NCBI RefSeq assembly: GCF_030272615.1
Contig: NC_081412.1
Location: forward strand, 103,278,796 to 103,342,795
Source: Cryptomeria japonica
Taxonomy: Eukaryota; Streptophyta; Pinopsida; Cupressales; Cupressaceae
Reading direction: 5' to 3'
DNA length: 64,000 bases
The notes below the pieces were generated by a model, which was given only the letters and a program-made list of their open reading frames with translations, made no database searches and was not told where the DNA came from. The translations under genes and the position numbers were made by a program. The stretch's first letter is position 1, and each line of letters opens with the position of its first letter. Below are positions 34,197 through 45,339 of the stretch, one piece after another.

Positions 34197-35016
34197 AAAT
34201 GGATAAATTGTTAGTAGCATGAGCTTGTATGGTTGTCATTGATCTCAAACTTAGTTGTATGGATGGATGTTGGTATGGATATACTCTTGGTTGTTGCAGA
34301 ATTATGTTTTGTGTTGCAATTAATATTTTTAGTGTTGGTTGTGTTATCTTGTATTCAGGATGGTCTAGAAAGCTTTTGGTGCCCTTTGGATATGTTTCTA
34401 ATTGTGTTGTAGTTTAGTGGATCATATTATTTTGATCTAGATATGTCTTGGAAGATTTTTTTAGATGTTGTTTTGGGTCTCACCATGGTGTGTGGAGATC
34501 CACATTGAGTATTTTACATCGGAAGAGGTTATGTGGCCAACCGGTTGTTATTTCTTCATGTACATTTGGTAATGGCTTGGGAGTATGTTTTAATGAGTGT
34601 GAAGTGTTGAATCAATCATGGAAGGAAGTATTACATAATGTGTTTTGGTTCTCTCTTTCTCTTTGAGTGGAATGAATTGAGTATCTTAGGTATGAGTGGC
34701 TTATTTTGTGTAATATTGCTTATTTTATTTTGGTCAACCCGTAATTAGGATTTCAATGTTGTAGATCTCATATTTAAGATATGAAGTTGTATGAATTGTA
34801 GTGCAGATGAGAATTGAATTGTATGAGAAGTGTATGCAAATGATTTGCAAGAAGATTTGAGTTTGCAGTGGTGCAAAAGTTAGTTTGAGAAGAGATATGA
34901 AGGTGGTATATTTTGCAAGATAGTATGTTGTGATAGTGAAGATTATAAAAAATATTTGCAATAATGTTGATCGCTTGATCCACTTATTCATGGATAATTT
35001 CATGTTCAGGAGAATT
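34197..35016 (+). repeat. 3' LTR of copia-2, left part
   Basis: Matches the first two thirds of the 5' LTR (12181-12957): ttgttagtagcatgag near 34208 against ttgttagtaccatgag, continuing to ttcatgttcaggagaat at about 35015. By-eye divergence is about 19% over the first 140 bp. The match stops at about 35016 and resumes at 44603. Confidence 0.8.
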
Positions 35017-35608
35017 TGTTGAAACTTCCATGTCACCCTTCAAGCCATCAGTTATAATCGATCTAAGAGATCACAAATGGCTTCAACCCTTTGCAAGTTA
35101 ACCAGTCTAACCCCTAAGACTTAAACTCTAAATCCCAAGCCCAAATGCTTTGGCCTTGTTTTATTTTTTTGTTGACCTTTCCAATCAATTACACCACTTA
35201 AGGTCATTGACTAAGTGCCACTCAATTGTTCTAGAACTGGCCCCATCTTATCTCCTCACTAGTTTAGCCTTAGAGCCTTAGCTCTTCCCTCACCTTGCAT
35301 CCCTGCGGGTGTGATGACATCATCAATATACTTTTTCCATGGGGTGGTGGGGTTAGTTTTATCTCTTGCATTCTCGTTCCTATCAATGGTCAAAAATCAT
35401 GTAGCCTCATGAGGTAGTGGTAAAGCTATCATCTTGCATCATTCACATAGAAGGGAGAAAGATATCTTGTTGGTTAGCAGTGTTGTGACCCTTACCGCAA
35501 TCCCACAACATTCAACATTCAAACAAGATGCAACCTCATAGTATAGTGATATGCTTACCATTGACCTACGTAATCTACATGGCCAAGTGGAAAGTATCTA
35601 GTGATATA
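35017..35608. other. Unrecognised inserted sequence, first part
   Basis: Starts the 9.6-kb block inside the copia-2 3' LTR. Apart from the two LTR-bounded insertions, about 2.3 kb of this block is of unknown type. No coding motif seen. The phrase gtagtggtaaag occurs at 35412-35423, with a variant at 35542, and recurs in the next part. No terminal inverted repeat is evident. Confidence 0.4.
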
Positions 35609-36297
35609 TGTTGGCATTATACAGTCTAATGAGAATTGAAGGTGTTGTCATTGATGGCAACCTTGTGGAAACCTTCAATAAACCTTGTGGCATTCATCTG
35701 GTAAACCACTGACAAGCACCAACACCGATGCTGATAGACACTTCACTAGCAGCGGCAACAATGTATACCAACACCCCAGCCAACAGGAACACACTTTTGT
35801 TTATTGTATTTAATTGTAAATATCTTTTGTAAAGCCGACATGGCATATTGTAATAGACTCATTCATATATGTATGAGATCTTGTAAATCATTTTGATATG
35901 GAAGAATAAGAGGAAAAAAAGGTAGAAGTGATGAGCGAATATTAAGGAATATTTTGTATAAGGTTTATGGTTACAGTATGAGCTCTAGGCAGTTGCTCTT
36001 CCTACATGTGCATGCACCACATTGTAAGTAATATCCATTCATTGGCCAGTGAGTAAATATTGTGGGTCACAAATCCCACTGAGGTTTTTCCCACACCAAG
36101 TTTCCTCATTAAACATCTTGTGTTATGGTGTGTTTTCTATGTTGTCTTTATTGTTCCTATTTACTGCATTAATTCTTATTTACCGGTACACTATTTTGGA
36201 ATGAAAAATACTTAATAAGGTCAAATATTCTGTTAATCGGTTAGATACTGATTCACCCCCCCTCTTAGTATCTTTGGGATTGTTATTAATCCTAACA
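35609..36297 (+). repeat. Solo LTR with target duplication atata
   Basis: TGTTGGCATTATAC to ATCCTAACA, 689 bp, flanked by atata at 35604-35608 and 36298-36302. It has the hairpin GTGGG/CCCAC at 36062-36079 and the C-run motif with stem AGATACT/AGTATCT (36243-36249 and 36267-36273). It is related to the LTRs of element 3 (shared gtgggtcacaaatcccac and gccgacatgg). No internal region, hence solo. Confidence 0.88.
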
Positions 36298-37366
36298 ATA
36301 TATAGCAGTTAAAGTTGATTCTAGTTGTCTTATAGAGGGAACTAAAATTTGTTTAACACAACCTTGTAGGGTAGTGGTAAAGCATCTAACCTACAATGTT
36401 CACATGGTAGAGGAGTAAGGCATCTTGTAGGGTAGTGGTAAATGAAGTAAGGGCACCACTACCTTATAAAAAGAGAGAAAAATATTTGGGTGCATCTTGC
36501 AGGGTAGTGATAAGGTTGAAATGGTGATTTGAAGTGTGCCCTAACATCACTTAGAGGGAAGGAAGACTATTTAGAAGACTATTATGGTATAGTGGTATGC
36601 TTACTGCTAACTCACAACTAAGACTAAGATGTTAGACAAAACTGTTGTGAGTGGGCGATGAGCCTGTTGAGCTACAAAGGTTATAGAAACTATTCAAATA
36701 GAGTATGTGGGCTGGTAGTGATGATTGGTTGCTATCATAGCCATATAGGTTGAAAGGGAAAGATTTAAAAACTTCTTGTGAGGGGGTGGTAAGAGCATGA
36801 ATGTCCCCATGCCCTACATGCATCTCTTGGTGTATCTCTTATGATCAACAGACTAGAATCCAGATCGACAATAATCTTTTGATTGCCTATTATGTAGACT
36901 CCTACAATGCATTTGATCCATTCATTTTGGCTTAAAGAAAAATCCAATGGCCCACATTCAAACTTAATGTTGAAGATTTGAATTCAAATAGTTGGGTAGG
37001 GTGGTTACCAACTAGCAGGCCAAAATTTATTTTTGGCCTCATCGACGGTCCATATCAGATCCAATCATGTTCCAACCACTTTCAAATAATACAAGACAAG
37101 GCTTCCCATGGCCATTTATTACATACAAACAACTTTATGGTTTGATAGAGAATTTGTAGACGCTATTCCAGTCATAGAGCCACTTAGATTTTTTTATGAT
37201 TCATGCCTCCACCAAATATAAAGTGACTCAATTTTGTCCTTCTCTGCAAGAAAAGACCTATTCAACATGCAAACAATTTGATCTTTGATGTGAATCAAGT
37301 ATCTGATTCATATTGTAACCTAACACTAGTTTGTTAGGGTTTTTGTACTTGATGTAAATCATAGTT
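36298..37366. other. Unrecognised inserted sequence, middle part
   Basis: Continues the unknown block. It contains four more copies of a gtagtggtaa-like phrase (36372, 36427, 36502 weak, 36590 weak), spaced unevenly. Small minus-strand ORFs (36632-36823, 36765-36947) have no family. Element 3 begins at 37367. Confidence 0.4.
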
Positions 37367-38155
37367 TGTTGGAAAATGCACACTCCAATGAGAAATTGTA
37401 GGTAATTGAAGGTTTTGTCATTGATGGAAACCTTGCAATCATATGATACCGGTAGGCACTGACACCAATAGACTCTACACCAACACACATAACACCGACA
37501 ACAAAAAGGAAGAACACTGACACCCTGGCCGACAAGAATTTTGTGTATTTATATTTTGTAATTAATTATTAAATATTTTGTAAGCCGACATGGCGGATTG
37601 TAATATGACTCATATATGTATGTGATCATTGTAGATCATTTTAAAGAGAAGATAGGAAAAGAGATAGGATGCAAAATTATGCAGATCTAATATGCTAATT
37701 ATTGGTTAAGGGTTTATGTATGTTGCAGAGCTTAAACTGGTACTGGATCTGGCATAGTAGATGCTAATCTGAAGCAATACAAGACATTGGATTAGTATAA
37801 TCCATTTTTGTAAGTCAGTGTGACTTCTTTTGTAATTGAGCAGTGAGCTCTAGGCACTTGGCCTTCCTGCATGTGCAGGTCCCAATTGTAAAAGTAATAT
37901 TCCCTTATTGGCCAATAAGCAAATATTGTGGGTCACAAATCCCACCAAGTTTTTTCCCACACCGGGTTTCCTCATTAAAATACTATGTTATGGTGTGCTT
38001 CTCATGTTGTTGTTATTGTTCTTAGTCACTGCATTATTTTTGGTTTACCGGTACATAGTTTTAATATAGTTTTCATGTTTTAAGTCAAGTACATTCATTC
38101 ATCGGCTAGATACTAATTCACCCCCCCCCTCTCAGTATCTTTGGAAATCCTAACA
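37367..38155 (+). repeat. 5' LTR of element 3
   Basis: TGTTGGAAAATGC to ATCCTAACA. Contains the hairpin GTGGG/CCCAC at 37928-37945 and the C-run motif with stem AGATACT/AGTATCT (38108-38114 and 38134-38140). Confidence 0.92.
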
Positions 38156-38157
38156 AT

Positions 38158-38169
38158 TGGTATCAGAGC
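38158..38169 (+). other. Primer-binding site of element 3
   Basis: TGGTATCAGAGC, a perfect copia-type initiator-Met site, two bases after the LTR. Confidence 0.9.
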
Positions 38170-38226
38170 CTGGTCCTCTATTTTCAAAAGCCTAACAACT
38201 TGAGGAAGATCTTGTCATCGGTAGAG

Positions 38227-39340
38227 ATGAAAAACTTGAGAAAGAAATTGGAAACAACTCTTACAGACTATGATGCAGGAAAAGTAAAGAATATCAAACT
38301 AGAAGATGATCTGAAGGCTACTCAGGATATTATTCAAGCACTTCAAGAAAATTTTACTATTGCAAGGAACATGAGGACCGAACGTTGTGAAAATATGCAG
38401 AATGAGGAAAATGAAAAGGAAACTCTTAATGATTTGGTAAATAAGCTAAGACAAGAAATCATTACAACAAAGAATGAGATGTAGGATATGACTATGAGAT
38501 TCTGTAAAAAAATTGAAGACAAAAAGAAAAATGAAGAAGACTTGGTTAGAAGACTAAATGATGCTAGAAATGAAAACACAAGACTTATTCATGAAAATGA
38601 TATGTTGAAGACAGATCTAATGCACACACAAAATGACAGAACTGAACTCATGAGACAGAAAGGAATCTTGGAAAATGAACTAATTGCTGCAAATCAATAC
38701 AAGGAGAAATTCAAGAAAAGTTCAGAAGAACTTGGTGACATGTTGAAGAATTAGAAACCTAATGGTGATACAAATGGCCTTGGCTTTGAAGTTGGTGAAA
38801 GCTCTGGTACTGCAAACAATCATGATCATAGAAAACTGGTAAGGCAACCTACTACTTACAAATTTAATGGCAAATGCTTTAACTGTAACAAGTATGGTCA
38901 TAGAGAAAATTAGTGTAGATCTAGAAATTATCAGAACACTAATACACCCACGGTAAATATTCTAAATGCTACAAAGTTGGTCATAATTCAAAAAATTGTA
39001 GAATGAGTGTAAGATGTTATATTTGTGGAAGATTTGGACACTTATCTAATCAATGTAGAACACATGCCGGCATAGGATATGGGAAAGCTATTCAAAAGAA
39101 CAATGTGACTTGTTATGCCTGTAACAAGATTGGACATATTGCTAAATTTTGAATAAGCAAGTCCTCACCGACAAATAACAAATATCCTAGTTTGAAAGGT
39201 AAAGAAAAGGTTGAAGAGGTAAAGCAAGAATTCTCAAAACAATGGATCAGAAAGTCAAATCAGAATATTGATGGGAATACTCCTCCACTAGAAGAACAAA
39301 GTAACACTCCACCGATAGGAGTCTCTTCATCTAATTGAAG
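38227..39340 (+). pseudogene. Element 3 gag-like ORF: coiled coil plus four zinc knuckles
   Basis: From the ATG at 38227 about 175 codons are a charged, heptad-rich coiled coil (LEDDLKATQDIIQALQ near 38299, LRQEIITTKNE near 38448), broken by TAG at 38482-38484 and ending at a TAG near 38752. Zinc knuckles follow: CFNCNKYGHREN-stop-C (38874-38915), a partial C-Y-K-V-G-H knuckle (about 38967), an intact CYICGRFGHLSNQC (39015-39056) and CYACNKIGHIAKF-stop (39111-39152). Frame changes separate them. The usual copia UBN2 gag core is not visible. It probably bound element RNA. A similar N-terminus lies at 52-245 on the minus strand. Confidence 0.72.
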
Positions 39341-39642
39341 AAAATTATTTTGGGGGTTTAGCAACAAAATGAAAACATGCTATTATTCCCTCGGTTGATG
39401 GTGAAAAGTTGAAATTACTTCTATACTGGTAGATGAGTTAAGTTGTGACTTAACTAGCAAGCATTAAATGTGGTAGTTGGAGAAAATAACATTATAAAGC
39501 AAGTGTTTTGGCTCTTTTTTCATTCACCAAGCATTCAAATATTCGAGAGCATGAAAATTCCCGAACGAAGGCATTTTAAGCGAAGAAGTGAAGCAATCCA
39601 TCAAAGCATTTATCCTTAAGGCAGATTGAGGTATTTATAGCT

Positions 39643-42600
39643 ATGGCATCTTCATCCACTCTTGAATTTATTGCAACCCCTACTGTTGTTGAGGTCTTTA
39701 AGCACCCTAGAACTATATTCCAGCTAGTTCCCAAAATCGCAAAGAAAGATGATAGCATAGGTGCATTTTCTCAAATCCCTAAGGGAGTAGTATATGTTGA
39801 AGACCCTAGGATGTATATACATTGTCATATTGAGGAATTAGGTGATGATGAGATCAAGAATATGTATAAGACTATAATTTGTGATGTATCTGGAAATGTC
39901 AAACCTAAACATAAGATAGTAGAAACCCTAGGTTTTACTAAAATCCTTAGTGTCCCAGATTTTTCCAAGGATATCATAAGGATTGTGTTAAGCAGAGTAC
40001 ATGGTGAATTTTTCTGGTTGGATTCAATTCATAAAATCACAAAAGAAGCGGTAAAAGTTGTAACAAGGTTACCCTCCACCGGTAACATACTTGACAAAAC
40101 AAAGAAGGTCTCAAATGACACAGTGATAAACCTAACTGGTGCAACATTTGATAAAAGGTCTCTAAGGTAAATGATGTAAAAGATATAAATGTCAGATTTA
40201 TTAGTATGATCTTAGGTTATAAGGCTACACATGTAAATAGGTTAAACTCAGTTTCTAGCCTATGTATAAAGAGTGCTTATGATATGGTCAATGATAATGC
40301 AAGGATAGATATATGTGAATGGCTTAAAGATGAGTTGATAGACAATCCGGGAAAGATTAAAAGAGATAAGAAAGGAACATTTAGATTTGGAAACTTACTT
40401 GTTTGATTGATGTTGTACATAACCAAACAAGTACTCGGTATTGGTGCTAGAGACTTTGGATTTGACATTCCGGTAGGAAAACAATTGTTGGATCTATTGA
40501 ACAATATGGGAGAGAAACCTAAATAAACATTTTCAAGCATTAAAGGCTCGAATGAAAACTAGAGTATGACTGTCACAAGCTATTGTAGATAAATATCAGA
40601 AGGAAATTTGTTTTGTGATCAAGAAAGATGAAATTTGGATGGAAGCAGTTGTCCCTAGAACTATCTGGGCAACTGAAATGGGCTATGAAATAGATGACAA
40701 TATCATTGAAACTTATGCAAAATCCCCCCTTGAAGCACCCAAGGAACCTACTGAGGAAGTTTTTGGAAATGCTAAAATAATAGAAAGTGGAAGTCAATCA
40801 AGGAAAAGGGTTAAGAAGGTTGAAGCAACCGTAAGGAAAGGAACCCAACAGGATAAAGCAATCAAAGAAGATGTTTTGAGACAAACTGGTATAAGTGAAA
40901 GTGAGTTAGAAGCACCTCAACTGAAAACTCATTTTTCACCAGTTGGAACTTCTTCTAAGAGTGATATATCGACAGTATTTAAAAGGGTAGAAAGGAAAAG
41001 AAAACCCTCACTAACAACCTCTCCTACACGAAAAAGAACAAGACAAAAACAACAGGCAGTAAGACCTCAGGCAAAGAAAATGACTCCTAAGAAGAAGAAG
41101 ATAAAACAAGATATTGCCCCAATAGACAAAGTTCTTAGTGAAATTACAGAGGATGACAAGTTGAAGAACATCAACAAAATATACAACACACTATCTGCAG
41201 ATGACAAGGAAAACATAGAGAACAGTGTAATTTTACACTTAGATATATACAAGAAATTTTTAATGGAAGTTGTTGATAAAATTCCAAATGATCTATATAG
41301 GAGACTTGAAGCTAGAAGGTTGGCCATTGTTGAGCTGGACAAGAAAATTAAGATTGAAAAAATTACTTGTTGTACATCCAGTCAACTCAACTGATGAAAT
41401 GGATAAACTAATCAGTGAAGCAAACCAGACAGTATTTTCCACTACTCACCCACATGTAGAAATGATGACAGGTAGAGTAAAGGAAGTCTCTGAGGAAACA
41501 ACAGATGCATGGGATATATTCTTTGTGGAAAAAGAAAAACAGGAAGAATTACTTAGACCAAAAACTATCAAAGTATATCAAAAGCACAAAGATAAGGGAA
41601 AAGGTAAGGTAGGTGGACCACCAAGCTTGAAAAATAACTGACAATATGCCCCGACCTCTTTTAGATACTCCACTGGTAGATACTACTGATAGACAACCGG
41701 CCACAGAGAGTATGGAGACTCTGGTAGAGGATACAAATCTTGAATCTGAAATTTTGTATATAGTAAATGTAGACACATGGGAAGTTAATGTTGTGGTTGA
41801 CAAAGAAACCATTGAGGATAAGGAGAAAAATGTGACTACTAAGTCACCGACTGTAGAGGTTGAGATAAACATAGAAAAACCTACACAAGCAGAGCAATCG
41901 ACAGAGGATACCACAGAGAAATCGGTAGATACAATTGAAAAACCATTAGAAGAATCGACAAAAGAGAGTTTAGAGGTACAAAATGAGACTACATCTAAGA
42001 AACCAATAGTTGAAAGCTTAGAAAAATCTTTTGAGACACAGATAGAGAAACTAAAACAAGTACAGGTTGAAGCTCAAGTTCAGACAAAAAAATTGCCACC
42101 AGCCCAAACTGAAAAGCCCAAACCCCTACTTATAGAAATGCAAACATGGACTGACCTACCAAAGGTCCAATCAAGCAAGGTAATTACCACAACCGGTAGC
42201 ATGACTATTGTAAAGACTATTGGACAAACATCTGGTACATCTATGGCAGAATTCAGACCTACAAATGTAATAGAGGTCTTGTTAGATTCAATAAAGAAGA
42301 TCACATAATGCAATGCACAAGCCTTTAAGGCTATTGATGATACAATACCAATTCTTAAATTGATTGCACCAAAGTGCACTATTGATAAAAAGGATTCTTT
42401 AGGTCAACTAGACACATTATCTAAGTTCATCACTGGTAACATATTGACTGTTGATCAAATCAATGAGGATACATTTAAGGAAAGAATGATAAAGGAAAAA
42501 GAGAAATTCTTTGAGGATATTGTGAAGAAGAACAAGGAGAAAATGGATACCCTTTTACCGGAACTTGGAGAAATAATTTATGACTTGAAGAAATTGTACA

Positions 42601-42764
42601 AGGACACTTGTAAAACAAATGTCTTAACAGAAGACCTTGACAAGGAGATCAACAAAGCACAAGATAAGATAAATAATATTGCTGACAATCTGATAGGTGC
42701 ATCGGATTCATTTTTGGAGATAGAGAAGAAAATTGCAGAACAAGAAGACTTAGTCCAAGACTAG
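39643..42764 (+). pseudogene. Unknown extra ORF of element 3, about 1,040 codons, decayed
   Basis: I do not recognise this protein. It starts at an ATG at 39643 and runs in pieces (39643-40170, 40206-40406, 40615-41394, 41393-41641, 41646-42308, 42360-42764) separated by frameshifts or single stops such as TAA at 42306. N-terminal 300 residues look globular (DFSKDIIRIVLSRVHGEFFW, DSIHKITKEAVKVVTRLPST). Residues about 420-490 are very basic (KRTRQKQQ, TPKKKKIKQ), like a nuclear signal. The middle is rich in Glu, Thr, Lys and Val with EKP-type repeats. The C-terminus (about 130 residues) is a predicted coiled coil. The N-terminal pattern faintly resembles the putative plant transposon protein domain found in extra ORFs of other elements; this is inference. 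Confidence 0.65.
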
Positions 42765-43000
42765 AATACCTTATTTCTTTGAGAAAAGAAATATCTGAGG
42801 CTCTGGTTCCCAAAATAAAGACACTATAAGAGCGAATGCACATACTCACCGGTACAGTGTAGAGAACACAAGAGGCAATAAAAGACAACAAAACATTCAG
42901 TAATGGTATAAATTTGATTTTGATAGATATCTTTCAAATTTTAACCCACCAGTTACAAGAATCTAGGTAGGACTCCAATAACAGCGAATGACAACCTTTG

Positions 43001-43020
43001 TCATTGATGTCAAAGGGGGA
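43001..43020 (+). other. Upstream polypurine-like tract of element 3
   Basis: tcattgatgtcaaaggggga at 43001-43020, about 165 bp before the tract that adjoins the 3' LTR. It could be a second plus-strand primer. Confidence 0.55.
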
Positions 43021-43171
43021 GTAGTGTGATGAGAAAAATCCAGAAGTAGAGATCATCTGCTCAGGGGGAGCACACATCTGGTAAAATTTTTGGCACAATT
43101 TTTGGAAAGATTTTTGGACTTCAATTTTGGATACATTCTTGAAATTTTTCTCATGAGTGTTGCCATCAATG

Positions 43172-43185
43172 CCAAAGGGGGAGAT
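43172..43185 (+). other. Polypurine tract of element 3
   Basis: ccaaagggggagat lies immediately before the 3' LTR start TGTTGGCAAATGC. Confidence 0.88.
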
Positions 43186-43958
43186 TGTTGGCAAATGCAC
43201 ACTCCAATGAGAAATTGTAGGTGATTGAAGGTTTTGTCATTGATGGCAACCTTGAAATCATATGATATTGGCAGGCACCAACACTGGGAGACTCTACACC
43301 GACAACAAAAAGGAAGAACACCAGCACCCTGGCCGACATGAATTTTGTGTATTTATATTTTGTAATTAATAGTAAAATATTTTGTAAGCCGACACAGTGG
43401 ATTGTAATATGACTCGTATATGTATGAGATCATTGTAGATCATTTTAAAGAGTGGATAGGAAAAGAGATAGGATGCAAAATTATGCAGACCTAATATGCA
43501 AATTATTAGTTAAGGGTTTATGTATGTAGTAGAGCTTAAACCAGTACTAGATCTGGCATAGCAGATGCTAATCTGAAGCAGTACAAGACATTGGATTAGT
43601 ATAATCCATTTTTGTAAGTTAGTGTGACTTCTTTTGTAATTGAGGAGTGAGCTCTAGGCACTTGACCTTCCTGCATGTGCAGGCCCCTATTGTAAAAGTA
43701 ATATTCCCTTATTGTCCAGTAAGTGAATATTGTGGGTCACAAATCCCAACGAGGTTTTTCCCACACTGGGTTTCCTCGTTAAAATACTGTGTTATGTTGT
43801 GCTTCTCATGTTGTTGTTATTATTCTTAGTCACTACATTATTTTTGGTTTACCTGTACATAGTTTTAATATGCTTTTCATGTTTTAAGTCAAGTACATTC
43901 ATTCACTGGTTAGATATTGATTCACCGCCCCCTCTCAGTATCTTTGGGAATCCTAACA
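43186..43958 (+). repeat. 3' LTR of element 3
   Basis: TGTTGGCAAATGC to ATCCTAACA. It lacks an 18-bp stretch present in the 5' LTR near 37480. Its C-run stem keeps pairing through a G-T wobble (AGATATTG with CAGTATCT, 43912-43919 and 43936-43943). Followed by the duplication tagtt. Confidence 0.92.
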
Positions 43959-43963
43959 TAGTT

Positions 43964-44602
43964 ATGCCTGCACTATAAAGGAAATTTTGTAACATATTCT
44001 AGAGGTTCTTCCCCCTTCATTTCTTATATAGAAATTCATTCTTTTTGTATCTATAATTTTTTCTTGCCTTTATATCAATAGAATTATTTGTTTTACGTCT
44101 TTTCAATTCAAACACCTTGTGTAATGAATCTTAACTTTGTGTTTCAATGTAATTTTCTTTGTTTCCAAATTGTGTGATTGTGTTAACATCTTTGTAGGTT
44201 CTATCTATGATTTTTTTTTCCTCCCATCACTTTATAGAATTCTAACCCTTGCATATGTCTTTGGGAGTTGATTATAATATAAAATCTATGTATGTTAGGG
44301 TAGTTTTATTGATGTCATGTGCATTCATAGGCAAGGGAAGACCAATTATAATCTTGGTGGATCACCTCCTTTACATTTTCAATACTCTTTCTCCCATTTT
44401 CTCTGCAAGTTAGTAGAATAGGCTTAGAAATAGGTTTTACATGTGTTGGGTTGGTTCAACACTACACCTTGATTAGAATGGAAGTCAACCTTCTCTAGAG
44501 ATTTAACCTCACATAAGAAATGTCCCACACTTATTATTTCCATGTTTCACAAGGTTGTGTGAACTAATAGGTCAAGCAATGGTGCAAACTTTTGTGATAG
44601 TA
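43964..44602. other. Unrecognised inserted sequence, last part
   Basis: T-rich sequence without a recognisable gene, closing the 9.6-kb block in the copia-2 3' LTR. The right junction is at about 44602, where LTR sequence (aatccttct) resumes. The possible duplication agaat/ataat is imperfect, so the type of insertion remains open. Confidence 0.4.
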
Positions 44603-44992
44603 TAATCCTTCTCACTTTCAATTCATCTATTTCATTCATTGTTGACTGATAGTGAGTCCTTAAAAAATGGTTTGTACCTTGTCCTAAAGAAGTGATATTT
44701 AGCTGAGAAACTCCTCTTTGTATATTACCTAAGGTTGTGTGCCTAAGCTTTGCATGTCCTTTGGGTGTTGGTGCTCCTTGTTAGTAAGCCTAAAATGTTG
44801 TAAACATTATTATTCATATTGAGTTAGATTCTCACCATGGTTTTTTCTTGTTTGGGTTTTCCACATAAATTTGGTGTTCATGTGTTGATGATTAATGTGT
44901 TATTGCTAAGTAAGTTAATGCTATTTATTAATAATCTATTTTTAAGTTTTAGATTGAGTCACCCCCCTCTCAGTCCTATTGGGTGTTCAACA
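44603..44992 (+). repeat. 3' LTR of copia-2, right part
   Basis: Matches 12967-13355 of the 5' LTR: tatttcattcattgttgact near 44628, agtaagttaatgctatttat near 44907, C-run motif near 44957-44970 and end TGTTCAACA at 44992, followed by the duplication aagga. Confidence 0.85.
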
Positions 44993-45339
44993 AAGGAATC
45001 AATGTGACCTCCCAAGGACTACTTTTCTCACAATAGTATAATAAATATCCTCCATAAGAGAGAAAAAATGAGGATAGAAATTTTTGCAATTATGAAGTAG
45101 CTCTTGTGCCAATGATGAATGTCTGAATATAGAAAATGATCCACTACCTATAAACAATATTTCTCTCCTTTAGAAGAAACCAATCCATTAGAGATATGAA
45201 AAGCCACTCCCAATACAAATTTCTTGGAAGCAACTTTCCAATGATATATGGTTTGCACGATTTCGACTTCGTATGACCAAGTTATGGTAAAAAAACTGAT
45301 TGCATGTCAAAATGGTCTTGGAGGCTTAAGAGGGTTTTC

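Larger units (their letters stand above)
37367..43958 (+). mobile_element. Element 3: complete LTR element with gag-like ORF and a large unknown ORF in place of pol
   Basis: Two LTRs (789 and 773 bp), initiator-Met primer site, polypurine tract and 5-bp duplication tagtt (37362-37366 and 43959-43963) make it structurally complete at 6,592 bp. Internal order: coiled-coil and zinc-knuckle gag-like ORF (38227-39340), then an ORF of about 1,040 codons (39643-42764). No protease, integrase, RT or RNase H motif was found, so it would have depended on another element for copying. The LTRs differ by roughly 6% over 330 bp by eye. Confidence 0.85.
12181..44992 (+). mobile_element. copia-2: Ty1/copia element split by three later insertions
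   Basis: Flanked by the duplication aagga at 12176-12180 and 44993-44997. Parts in order: 5' LTR (12181-13355), primer site, gag, protease, integrase start, [Tat-like element 15276-29922], integrase end, RT start, [LINE 31188-32954], RT end, RNase H, then the 3' LTR in two parts (34197-35016 and 44603-44992) separated by a 9.6-kb block. Removing the insertions leaves about 6.8 kb, normal for copia. The two LTRs differ by roughly 19% over the first 140 bp, so it is old. Confidence 0.85.
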
